Assembly: GCA_049366715.1 (NCBI GenBank)
Contig: JBMNCQ010000063.1
Coordinates: 1 to 56,713, forward strand
Length of the DNA stretch: 56,713 nt
Origin: JBMNCQ01 sp049366715
Lineage (GTDB): Bacteria; Bacillota; Peptococcia; Peptococcales; BICA1-8
Direction of reading: 5' to 3'
Position 1 is the first letter of the stretch; each line of letters starts with the position of its first letter. The notes beneath the pieces were generated by a model. That model had not been told where the DNA came from. It saw only the letters and a list, made by a program, of their open reading frames with translations, and made no database searches. Below are positions 16,398-24,599 of the stretch, piece by piece. Made by a program: the position numbers and the translations under genes.

Positions 16398-18644
16398 TTA
16401 TTCTGTTCCCGCTTTCAACGCTTCGCTCATCGGGATGCGCGCCACTTTTTTTCTGCACATCAGTTTTGCGAACTCATAGGTGGCCAGCACGACCACAAAA
16501 CCCAACAGCATATACCAACCGTTCAGTTTCACCGGCAATACGATCTGCAGGCTCTCCGTCAGAGATCCATAGAACACCCCCACGGTTCCCAGCAAAACGG
16601 GAATGCCCAGCAGATAGCCCGCTATCACAATCAGGGTATTGCTGCCCAAGATCAAGCTGCCGATTTCCTTTTTCCTGTATCCGAATACCTTCATTAACGA
16701 GATGCCGGTCCGGCTTTCGTCAACCACTAAGCCGGTTACAATATAGATGATCAGCAAACCGAGGATAAAGGCGGCGGCGATAAGGCCGTAAATCATTGGG
16801 CCCATTTGATCAAGCAGCATGCCGAATCCCGTGATGATGGCGTCAATGGATTTCGTGCTCCGGATCTCACCCGGGGCAAAGGTCAGCGGTTCGTCGCTCC
16901 AAATACCGATGTAAGCGTCCTCGGGCAACCCAAACTCAGAATTAAACTGTGCAAGAGGCATAAACAGGAAATCCCCGGCATAGGTGTCGGCTACTTTTTC
17001 AATCTTAAAAGTGTGTTCCTGTCCATTATCCGTATCGAACACAGTCACGCTGCCGCCCGCGTTTACACCCAGCTTTTGCGCGAGCGGAGCCGTAATGGTG
17101 GTCTGTTCCGGTTGGAGCGTTCGCCCCGCTGGGTCTTTCAGTCTGATCCTGTCGGTATGGGGCAGAACCCCGGTAACATAAAAGCTGACATCCTCATTGC
17201 CGGCCAGGCTCACATACGCCGCGCCGAACTGTTCGGTCCCCGCCGGGGGAGTTCCGGTTTTTTCCGCTGTGAAAACGTACTCGTACTCAAGGTTGTACAA
17301 TTCCTTTATACCTGCATTGAACATATAATCAACGGAGCTTTTCATGGTCAGGCCATACAGCATGAGCATCGTGGCGACAACAACCCCAAACAGCAGGAAG
17401 AATGTTCGGGATAAGCTGCGGACCTGTTCCCTGATTTGAAATTTGGCTTTAAACCCCAAGCGGTCCAGCCGCAGATTCCGCTCGATAAAATTCGTCTTAT
17501 ATTTTACTTCTCCGCCTTTCATAAGCGTGGCCGGCGGTGTTTTCAGGATCCTGCCGACAATCCCCCCCGTGATGCCGCAAAGAATTATCACCGGGAGCAG
17601 AACAGCGAAAACAAGCAGCCAGGGATTGAATATCGTTTCATAAACCGGCATAGGAAAGGCGGTCAGCATAAAATTAAACATACTGTTCACCAGCAATAAC
17701 CCCAAGCTGGAACCAATCACCGAGCCTGTCACGGATACCAGCAGCGGGAACATCAGATAATGGCGGCGCAGTTCCTTTCTTCGATAGCCTTGGGCATAAA
17801 ATGTCCCGATGATAACCGCTTCGCTCTTAATCATCCGCCACATCAGCATCCCGAGCAAAACACAGGTGAGGGCCAGCATGGCCAGGGGCACAGCGGCGCT
17901 CATCGTGGATAATACGCTGACCTCCATAGGAACATAGGACACGTTAACTTTCTTGGCGGTACTCTGCCAGCTTGTTATGCTGACACCCTGCGAGCGCAGC
18001 GCGTTTTTTACGGCTGCTTCCTGGGCTTTGATATTTCCCCGCCCGTCAAAACGAAGGGCATAAACCTTATTCCCACCGGGCAGGGAGTTAAAATCCGCCT
18101 TACCGACCACGCCCGCGCCGAAGGTCTTGGGATCGTTCATCATCGCTTCTTTCGACTTGATAACATAGATGAAATTAGGCAGAAAAGTGTAGCCCGAAAC
18201 GGTGAACTCCCGGTGCGCGACAGTGATCGTGTCGCCGATCCCGTAGCCGTTTGTTTCGGCAAACAAGCGGTCCAGCATAATTTCCCCATCCCCCGGCAAG
18301 TTCCCCTCGCGGACGGCCGGAATATTGACCGCGTTCATCATGCTAAACACCCGCAGCGTTTGACCGGGTTTCACTTCGCAGTCCGCCGTGCCGCCAAGCT
18401 CAACCTGCGCGGCAAATTGTTCGCCTAGCGCGGCGGCGTCAATATCGGCGCCGGTCGAAAACTCTGCGTCGGACAAAACGTTCCGCTCTGAAAAAATAGT
18501 GAACGTATGATCCAGATTAATGGATGTCATATTCACCATGATAAACATCATGCTGCTGATTATAAGCATTAGCATTGCTCCAATGTACCGGGCTTTATGC
18601 TCCAGCATGGTGCGTATAACTTTTCTAAACAGCGTCATTACCAC
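16398..18644 (-). CDS. ABC transporter permease, FtsX/MacB type
   Basis: A 748-residue membrane protein with two FtsX-type halves. There is one TM at about 15-37, a large extracellular domain (about 40-230), three TMs at about 250-370, a second extracellular domain (about 430-600), and three C-terminal TMs (about 620-740). It lacks an ATPase domain and works with the ATPase encoded just upstream; the two reading frames overlap by 7 nt. Such pairs export peptides, lipids or antibiotics, or act as sensors for antimicrobial peptides. GC content is high relative to neighbours. Confidence 0.85.
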   Translation of the reverse strand: MVMTLFRKVIRTMLEHKARYIGAMLMLIISSMMFIMVNMTSINLDHTFTIFSERNVLSDAEFSTGADIDAAALGEQFAAQVELGGTADCEVKPGQTLRVFSMMNAVNIPAVREGNLPGDGEIMLDRLFAETNGYGIGDTITVAHREFTVSGYTFLPNFIYVIKSKEAMMNDPKTFGAGVVGKADFNSLPGGNKVYALRFDGRGNIKAQEAAVKNALRSQGVSITSWQSTAKKVNVSYVPMEVSVLSTMSAAVPLAMLALTCVLLGMLMWRMIKSEAVIIGTFYAQGYRRKELRRHYLMFPLLVSVTGSVIGSSLGLLLVNSMFNFMLTAFPMPVYETIFNPWLLVFAVLLPVIILCGITGGIVGRILKTPPATLMKGGEVKYKTNFIERNLRLDRLGFKAKFQIREQVRSLSRTFFLLFGVVVATMLMLYGLTMKSSVDYMFNAGIKELYNLEYEYVFTAEKTGTPPAGTEQFGAAYVSLAGNEDVSFYVTGVLPHTDRIRLKDPAGRTLQPEQTTITAPLAQKLGVNAGGSVTVFDTDNGQEHTFKIEKVADTYAGDFLFMPLAQFNSEFGLPEDAYIGIWSDEPLTFAPGEIRSTKSIDAIITGFGMLLDQMGPMIYGLIAAAFILGLLIIYIVTGLVVDESRTGISLMKVFGYRKKEIGSLILGSNTLIVIAGYLLGIPVLLGTVGVFYGSLTESLQIVLPVKLNGWYMLLGFVVVLATYEFAKLMCRKKVARIPMSEALKAGTE

Positions 18645-19336
18645 TCAATCCTTTCCGCCGCAACTGTTTCTTCATGCCGGGCCGTTTCTACGATCTCTCC
18701 GCTCCTAAGCTTGTAAACCACATCCGCCATACCGCCGATCGCGGTGTTGTGGGTAATCATCAGGATGCTTGTGCCAAATTCGCGGTTTACTTTTTGTAAA
18801 AGAGAAAGCACGCCGCGGGATGTCTCATAATCCAGCGCACCGGTCGGCTCGTCACACAAAAGCAATTGCGGATTTTTGACAATCGCGCGGGCTATGGCCA
18901 CCCGCTGCTGCTCCCCTCCGGAAAGCTCCCTGGGGAAACTCCTTTTTTTCACTTCCAGGCCGACCGCTTTCAGCACCGTATCAATATGCAGCGGGGCTTT
19001 TGCTATGTTGGAAACCACCTCGATATTCTCTGTGACAGTGAGATTTGGTACGAGATTATAAAACTGAAAAATAAAACCAACCGCATCCCGGCGATAATCC
19101 GTCAGCTTGTCGTCGTTAAGAGCGGTAAGTTCTAAGCCGTCAACACGGACACTGCCGCTGTCCGCCCGGTCAACACCGCCGATAATGTTCATCAGTGTTG
19201 ATTTCCCTGAGCCGGATGGGCCGAGAATCACGCCGGTTTGCCCTTTGGCCAGCGTAAGACTGATCCCTTTTAATACCTCATTTTTATTCTCACCCGCCTG
19301 ATAGCTCTTGTGCAAATTTTCAACCGTTATAAACAT
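18638..19336 (-). CDS. ABC transporter ATP-binding protein, LolD/MacB type
   Basis: A 232-residue ATPase with Walker A GPSGSGKST (about residues 39-47), Q-loop FQFYNL, signature LSGGEQQRVAIARA (about 138-151), Walker B LLLCDEPTGALD (about 158-169) and the switch His in MITHN. The EPTGALD sequence is typical of the LolD/MacB/BceA group that pairs with FtsX-type permeases. It is encoded 1 nt after a TetR gene and overlaps the permease gene, so the three form one operon. Confidence 0.92.
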   Translation of the reverse strand: MFITVENLHKSYQAGENKNEVLKGISLTLAKGQTGVILGPSGSGKSTLMNIIGGVDRADSGSVRVDGLELTALNDDKLTDYRRDAVGFIFQFYNLVPNLTVTENIEVVSNIAKAPLHIDTVLKAVGLEVKKRSFPRELSGGEQQRVAIARAIVKNPQLLLCDEPTGALDYETSRGVLSLLQKVNREFGTSILMITHNTAIGGMADVVYKLRSGEIVETARHEETVAAERIEW

Positions 19337-19337
19337 C

Positions 19338-19973
19338 TTACCGCCCCATTCCTCGTTTTAATAATAAAACCATGTTTTTCATGATGCTTTCCATTTCGCA
19401 GAACTGTTCTTCCGTAGGTTCATAGTTAAAATTCTTAGCCTTGGCCAAAAGTACCTCCGTAAATTTTTCCGTCACCCCCTGGAAAAAGAGCAAAAGGATT
19501 TTGTCGTCCAAATCAGCGCGAACCGTTCCTCTTTTTTGGCCGTTGGCAATCAGCCTCAGCTCATACTCCTCTCCCATCCGGTATAATTCACTATTTGCTT
19601 CCTTCGCCAGGCTACCGTACTTGCCTGAGGTGACATTCAGAGAAAACGCAACCAGCAGAGGCTCTTTTTTTAACAGCGCAAACCGCTCGCGGCTTCCGGA
19701 CAGAAAGTAATCATAGACATCCATGTCCTTCAAGGGAGTTTGCCTGTCGATCACTTTCATAAAATACTCCAGCGTCCAGGTGACGGAATATAAAAACAGT
19801 TCTTTTTTATCATCAAAATATTGATAGATGCTGCCTTTTGCGACTCCCGCTTTTTTGGCAATTACTTCTATTTTTGCCTTTTCAAAGCCATGCGCCTGAA
19901 ATTCTTCAATTGCTGCCCGCATGACTCGTTCTTTCTTGTCGTCATCCAGGCGGTTAAAGGTTCTTTTCGGCAA
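19338..19973 (-). CDS. TetR/AcrR family transcriptional regulator
   Basis: A 211-residue regulator. Helix-turn-helix FEKAKIEVIAKKAGVAKGSI followed by YQYFDDKKELF is at about residues 30-60. The start is TTG at 19973, supported by TTGGAGG 9 nt upstream; no better ATG exists. It is the first gene of the TetR-ATPase-permease operon and faces two related palindromes (20000-20038), so it is probably an autorepressor that de-represses the transporter on ligand binding. Confidence 0.87.
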   Translation of the reverse strand: MPKRTFNRLDDDKKERVMRAAIEEFQAHGFEKAKIEVIAKKAGVAKGSIYQYFDDKKELFLYSVTWTLEYFMKVIDRQTPLKDMDVYDYFLSGSRERFALLKKEPLLVAFSLNVTSGKYGSLAKEANSELYRMGEEYELRLIANGQKRGTVRADLDDKILLLFFQGVTEKFTEVLLAKAKNFNYEPTEEQFCEMESIMKNMVLLLKRGMGR

Positions 19974-19999
19974 TGTATTTAACCTCCAATATAGCGAAT

Positions 20000-20038
20000 T
20001 GTGACTTTTCAGTCACATTATATGACTTATTAGTCATA
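20000..20038. promoter_or_regulatory. Two adjacent TetR operators
   Basis: TGTGACT and AGTCACA (20000-20006, 20011-20017) and TATGACT and AGTCATA (20021-20027, 20032-20038) are two perfect dyads, each with a 4-nt spacer. Their centres are 21 bp apart, two helical turns, which would place two dimers on the same DNA face. They sit upstream of the TetR TTG start at 19973. Confidence 0.82.
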
Positions 20039-20054
20039 ATTGTCAATAGGTAAA

Positions 20055-20081
20055 ACCTGCCGAAACTAATAATGGGCAGGT
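20055..20081 (-). terminator. Possible terminator after the van operon and ABC remnant
   Basis: ACCTGCC (20055-20061) pairs with GGCAGGT (20075-20081). On the minus strand TTTTACC follows. The same 7-bp stem core occurs in the terminator at 16182-16204. Confidence 0.45.
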
Positions 20082-20221
20082 CATAGCTATATATTCTCCA
20101 CCGACCAGGCTAGCATCATGCAGTTTCACCACTTTAGACCCTATGGCTCTGCATCCTCGCTTTTCAACAAGTTTGCCCTTGGCGTAAAGAACTTATTATT
20201 CTCTAAATAGAATAAGTTTCA

Positions 20222-20715
20222 AGCAAAGCTGCGTCGCTTGAAACCACCAACAAACCCTAACCATGTAAGTACCGCCGCAACACCCGTTAACACAATCAGC
20301 GGCAAAACCCTAAACTCATCAATTGGGATACTGTCGGAGGGCGTCCATTATAGTGCGGACCATCCGATGATTCCGGCCCCCCAAAGCATCTCGCTGGAGA
20401 TAAACACACCCGGTATAAGCCAATTAAGAACGGCGCCAATACGGGGTAGCCGGCCGTAAAACAAGGTCGGTAATTGTCCGGACGGACAAACCGGTCACAT
20501 CAGTCCCAGAATATAGATTAAAAGAGAGATGAACGCTTCTTGATTGCCCGGTTTTCTTCCGGCAGCTCCCAGGTCTTCATATGGGCCCAAGGCGGAACCG
20601 ATGGTTTCGGCGCTCCCGACGCCGGGTGTCAACGCCGCCTAAGCCGTAACAATTGTGTTGTCTTTGCCATACGTCTTGTCAAGTCTTTGACTTGTAAAAT
20701 AGCCATTATTTGCCG
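20222..20715 (-). pseudogene. Decayed ABC transporter remnant downstream of vanT
   Basis: Near 20705 the minus strand begins MAILQVKDLT and, after a frameshift, continues YGKDNTIVTA, stop, GGVD, a typical N terminus of an ABC ATPase. Nearer 20230-20460, minus-strand frames give hydrophobic segments such as IGAVLNWLIPGVFIS and LPLIVLTGVAAVLTWLG interrupted by stops, as from a permease. The rest has been deleted. It suggests a transporter once lay between vanT and the TetR gene. Confidence 0.5.
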
Positions 20716-21839
20716 GCCCCTAAAACGACCCGTTCCAACCTCGTCCCCAATCGGCTCAAAACCTCGGTTGAGATTGTACCCGCTTGCTCCGCAACATCGC
20801 AGACGCTGATTTCAACCCCGCCGGACTTGCCGATGACAACGGCTGTATCACCGCGCTCCACCTTTTCTATATCCGTAACATCTACCATCGTCTGATCCAT
20901 GCAAATGCAGCCAAGGACGGGTGCTCTATGTCCGTCTATCAACACATGGCCGGCGCCGCAGGAAAGACTTCGTGATAAACCGTCCGCATAACCGATTGTC
21001 AAAACCGCGATTCTCATAGCTTTGGGGGCGATAAACGTAAATCCATAACCTACATATTCTCCGGTGAAAACGGTTTTCACCGCACTGACCCGCGCTTTCA
21101 GCGATAGCACAGGGCGAAGTTCCACGCCGTATCTGTCTGCGCCGCCGAGATCACTCAACGTACCATAAAGCGCCCTGCCTATTCTGGCGTAATCAAAAGC
21201 CAAATCAGGGCGGTTGAGAATACCGTAACTGTTTTGAACGTGCGCCTTTGGCCGGGTAAAACCGCATTTTTCTATCTCGGAGCGGACGTGATGAAAACGC
21301 TCCAACTGCTCTTGTGTAAAATTTTCCCCTGTTTCCCCATCGTTTTCCGCCCTGAAATGAGTAAAGATTCCGGTGATGCTCAGGTTTTTACACGCGAAAA
21401 TCCGTAAAATCCTGTCCGAGTTTTCCGAACGCTCCCCCAGCCGGCGCAATCCGGTATCAATCTTAATATGGACTACGAGTTTTTCGCCGAAACCGTTTAA
21501 CAATTCAGCATAATCAAGGTCAAGGACAGTCTGCGTCAGGCCATATTTTACAAGCAGGGGAAATTGCTCGGGGTGCGTATAGCCCAGGATTAAAATCTCG
21601 CCTTCTATCTGACGTTTACGCAGCTCCACCCCCTCCATGACCGATGCGACGCAAAAGGCGCGGACACCGAGAGTGTTCAGTTTCCGGCAAATTTCCACCG
21701 CTCCGTGGCCATAGGCGTCTGCCTTGACGGAGGCCATAAGTTGGCAATTATCCTGCAAACGGTTTCGCACTACGTTTAAGTTATGGTGCAGATTGTTCAT
21801 ATCAAGCTCAATCCACGCCCTGCCCGTACCCTTTATCAT
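20706..21839 (-). CDS. vanT: VanT-type serine/alanine racemase, racemase domain only
   Basis: A PLP racemase of 377 residues making D-Ser (and/or D-Ala) for modified peptidoglycan precursors. The PLP Lys is in SVKADAYGHG (about residues 37-46), and the second-base region is near the C terminus. Where alanine racemases have Tyr before Glu (x-Y-E-V) this protein reads TISTEVLSRLG, with Thr; VanT proteins carry Asn there, a change linked to serine racemisation. Known VanT proteins have an N-terminal membrane domain of about 10 helices; it is absent here. The ATG at 21839 overlaps the vanXY stop by 4 nt and follows GAGG; the earlier ATG at 21854 is less likely. Last gene of the van operon. Confidence 0.85.
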   Translation of the reverse strand: MIKGTGRAWIELDMNNLHHNLNVVRNRLQDNCQLMASVKADAYGHGAVEICRKLNTLGVRAFCVASVMEGVELRKRQIEGEILILGYTHPEQFPLLVKYGLTQTVLDLDYAELLNGFGEKLVVHIKIDTGLRRLGERSENSDRILRIFACKNLSITGIFTHFRAENDGETGENFTQEQLERFHHVRSEIEKCGFTRPKAHVQNSYGILNRPDLAFDYARIGRALYGTLSDLGGADRYGVELRPVLSLKARVSAVKTVFTGEYVGYGFTFIAPKAMRIAVLTIGYADGLSRSLSCGAGHVLIDGHRAPVLGCICMDQTMVDVTDIEKVERGDTAVVIGKSGGVEISVCDVAEQAGTISTEVLSRLGTRLERVVLGAGK

Positions 21840-22597
21840 CGCCTTGCCCTCCATACGGTGACGACAAATCCATCCGTATTGTTACCGGATACGGAATATG
21901 GCGTATTGTCCTCTATATCAAACACGACGATTTTCCTGTCGGCAGGTAGATAGGATACTTCTATCTGCGAACTGCCAAAATCGTAGGGCAACGGGTCGCG
22001 CCCATAGGGAAATTGCCTAATTCTGGCGTGGTATTCTTCCAGGGTATCCCCCGTTTGCTCCATTATCATGGCGTGGGGGGCACCGACATATCTGAAATGC
22101 CAGGGTTCATAGGTAATACCGGTTATATTCTCTTTACCTTCCGGGTAGCGTTCGATAAATCCAAACCTGCCCGCCATTTCCCTGAAGGCTCCGCATACTC
22201 CGGTATAGGGGAAGTAGGGCCGTAAAAAGTCTATGTTCGCCTGGTTCAACGCAAGGTCAACCGCGAGTCCGGTCTGATGTTCGCTATGCCCGGGAAATGC
22301 AACATATTTCGCAGTAAAGTCCGCTCCGTTTTCCAACAAGGATTCACTGTAAATCTGTTCTTGTTCCCGTTGTGACCGCCAACCGCTCACCGCCGTGATC
22401 CGGCTTCGAGCGGATAGCTCGTCCGTTAGCTTATCATAAATCGAAGCAACATGGCGTTCCAAAAGCACATTGTTGTTCGTGGCGTCTACGGGCGCGAGCA
22501 TTTTATCTGGTGATCCTGCCCGGTATGGATGATCCCGGTTGACGAGGATTAGGTGACCTGTATGCACCATATTTCTTGAAAGTGATACCGTTTTCAT
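21836..22597 (-). CDS. vanXY: VanXY-type D,D-dipeptidase/D,D-carboxypeptidase
   Basis: A 253-residue zinc peptidase of the VanY/VanX (M15) family. Zinc-site motifs are GHSEHQTGLAVDL (His and Asp, about residues 101-113) and the catalytic Glu plus His in YEPWHFRYVG (about 158-167). No signal peptide or TM is visible, as expected for the cytoplasmic VanXY enzymes that remove D-Ala-D-Ala and the terminal D-Ala of pentapeptide. The start overlaps the vanG stop by 4 nt (ATGA), and its stop overlaps vanT in the same way, so translation is coupled. Confidence 0.88.
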   Translation of the reverse strand: MKTVSLSRNMVHTGHLILVNRDHPYRAGSPDKMLAPVDATNNNVLLERHVASIYDKLTDELSARSRITAVSGWRSQREQEQIYSESLLENGADFTAKYVAFPGHSEHQTGLAVDLALNQANIDFLRPYFPYTGVCGAFREMAGRFGFIERYPEGKENITGITYEPWHFRYVGAPHAMIMEQTGDTLEEYHARIRQFPYGRDPLPYDFGSSQIEVSYLPADRKIVVFDIEDNTPYSVSGNNTDGFVVTVWRARR

Positions 22598-23643
22598 GCG
22601 TCCACCGCCAATCCGACAGCCGTATTGATAATTTGTTCAAATGTCATGCCAACAGCTTTGAGCATATGCGGGTAGTGGCTGTGTGTTGTAAATCCCGGGA
22701 TTGTATTCACTTCGTTAAAGATGATTTCACCCGACGGAGTTAAAAACAGATCCACCCGCGCAAAGCCGGTACAGCCTAAAACCCTGTAGATCGTCCTGGC
22801 CGTATTCTTGATTTCCTCGGCTTTTTGCGCCGGTATCCGCGCCGGAACATGAAAGGAATACGTTTCAGGCGTGTATTTTTCCTTATAATCGAAAAAGCCG
22901 CCTGCAAGCTCAATCTCGCCTAATTCTCCCACGATCAGCTTATCATTGCCTAAAACAGCACAGCTAACTTCAAAGCCGGATATATTTTCCTCAATGATAA
23001 CCCTGTCATCATGTCCCAAGGCCACTTTGACGGCTGCCGGCAACTCACCCCTATGCAAAACTCTGGTAATCCCCAAGGATGAACCGGCTCTCACGGGCTT
23101 GACAAATAAGGGATAACCGATATTTTCCGCTTGCTCCCCAACTGTTCCCGCATACGTTTCGTTTTCAAGAATGAAAGAGCGAGGTATTCGGACACCGGCC
23201 ACATGAGCAATTTTATGCGCCTTGTCCTTGTCCATGCAGAGCGCGGAACAAAGAGAGTTACAGCCGACGATGGGTATACCGGCAAGTTCCAGTAACCCCT
23301 GAACCGTACCGTCTTCGCCGTTTTTACCATGAAGTACGGGCATAGCGGCGTCTAACCTAATTGTGCGGACTCCACCCGCCTCAAATTTCAACACGCCATG
23401 CACTTCCCGGCTGGGCGAAATAATGGCCCGGACGCAATCAGAGGGATTATACCAAGTATTTTTCTTTATTTTTACAAGTTCACCGGAAAAATGAAACCAT
23501 TCGCCCGACGGTGTGATACCGAGCAGAACCGGGGTGTACTTGCTTCGATCCAGATGTGTAATCACAGCATAGGCGGATTGCAGGGAAATATCATATTCAG
23601 TTGAGCAACCGCCGAACAGCACCGCAATTTTGAGCTTATTCAT
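22594..23643 (-). CDS. vanG: D-alanine--D-serine ligase, VanG type
   Basis: A 349-residue ATP-grasp ligase. Landmarks are FGGCSTEYDISLQSA (about residues 10-24), PVLHGKNGEDGTVQG (about 101-115), CMDKDKAHK (about 136-144), KPVRAGSSLG (about 185-194) and FNEVNTIPGFTTHS near 315. The omega-loop region reads EIELAGGFFDYKEKYT, matching VanG/VanC D-Ser ligases and not the His-containing D-Lac ligases of the VanA type. It makes D-Ala-D-Ser, which lowers vancomycin affinity. AAGGAG precedes the start, which overlaps vanW by 4 nt. The order R-S-Y-W-G-XY-T is that of the enterococcal vanG cluster. Confidence 0.92.
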   Translation of the reverse strand: MNKLKIAVLFGGCSTEYDISLQSAYAVITHLDRSKYTPVLLGITPSGEWFHFSGELVKIKKNTWYNPSDCVRAIISPSREVHGVLKFEAGGVRTIRLDAAMPVLHGKNGEDGTVQGLLELAGIPIVGCNSLCSALCMDKDKAHKIAHVAGVRIPRSFILENETYAGTVGEQAENIGYPLFVKPVRAGSSLGITRVLHRGELPAAVKVALGHDDRVIIEENISGFEVSCAVLGNDKLIVGELGEIELAGGFFDYKEKYTPETYSFHVPARIPAQKAEEIKNTARTIYRVLGCTGFARVDLFLTPSGEIIFNEVNTIPGFTTHSHYPHMLKAVGMTFEQIINTAVGLAVDA

Positions 23644-24473
23644 AAATCAATCTCCTTCCCGGTTATCGGCGTATCATTGGGAAGCCGATAACCGATCTCA
23701 CATAAGTTTTCATACAGCAGATCTTCAGATAATGTCTCATGAGTGTCGAGAGTTATTTGGCGGCGATAAATCAAGATTTTTTCAAAAATCTTGCCCTCCT
23801 GGCGGAAGTAGGACAGGCCTTTGCCTTCGATCCTATACATACATGCCATTTCCCTTTCCGCATAAAGGCGCCCCCAAAGGTTTTCGTCATCAAACCCAAT
23901 ACCAAGCTGGAATGTCACATCGGTTTTGTTTATAACTTTCAAGTCAAGCCATCCTTCGCTGACCGTCGCGTCTACACCCTCCGGCTCATCCTTGCGTAAT
24001 GTAGGGAACTCCCTGACTTTGTGGGTATGTCTTTCAACAATGGTCAGGGGCGAGTGCAGAAATACCCAAAATAGCAGATTACTCATTTGACAGAGGCCGC
24101 CGCCTGGTGACGCGACAAGTTTAGCGTTTGTTACGGTCAAACCGTCTTTATAGGGGATATGCTTATCCGCGTAACGTACCGCCTACCAGAATGAAAAGGT
24201 TTCACCCGGCTTTATCAAAAGGCCGTTCAGCGTCTTAGCGGCAAGTTTCAAGTTAAAAACCTTGTTTTCCTGATATCTCAGATCAAAGCCTGTATTTTCA
24301 TTGAGAAGCTTCGATTTAGTTTCATATCTACAAAAAGGCAAAAGCTCCGGAGCCTTTGTTTTCGCATAACAGTTCCGGTCAAAATACATCTTGGCATAGA
24401 AGCATAATTTTTTTTGTGTCCTGCGGACCGGCAATAAGAATGGAAACAACTGAGTAATTCTTTTTCTTTTCAT
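23640..24473 (-). pseudogene. vanW: VanW-type protein interrupted by one in-frame stop codon
   Basis: VanW is a protein of unknown role found in VanB- and VanG-type clusters. The N-terminal part (24473-24186) ends PGETFSFW, then a TAG codon (24183-24185). The same frame continues without a shift as AVRYADKHIPYKDG and into GGGLCQMSNLLFWVFLHSPL, the family core, to a normal stop at 23640. Total length is 277 sense and nonsense codons, the usual VanW size. A single CAG-to-TAG change would explain it. AAGGAGG precedes the start at 24473. The C-terminal part still has the ribosome site for vanG, so downstream translation need not suffer. Confidence 0.88.
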
Positions 24474-24599
24474 GTCCGAGACCTCCTTTCCGAAATATAA
24501 AAACCTGTCCGATTCGGCAATTTCATCTTACCGAAATCAGGCAGGCGGTATTGGAATTTTTACTTAGCAAAATCTTAATAAATTCATATGAAGAACTTA

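Noticed and set aside
16806..17414. Plus-strand frame of 202 codons inside the FtsX permease
   Set aside because: Antisense shadow; the minus-strand permease is continuous and has domain features.
22594..23643. Ligase as D-Ala-D-Lac (VanA/B type) or housekeeping Ddl
   Set aside because: The omega loop reads FFDYKEKYT as in VanG/VanC, the neighbours are vanXY and vanT, and no vanH dehydrogenase is present.
23640..24473. VanW split explained by a frameshift
   Set aside because: Translation across the break stays in the same frame; only one TAG codon separates the halves.
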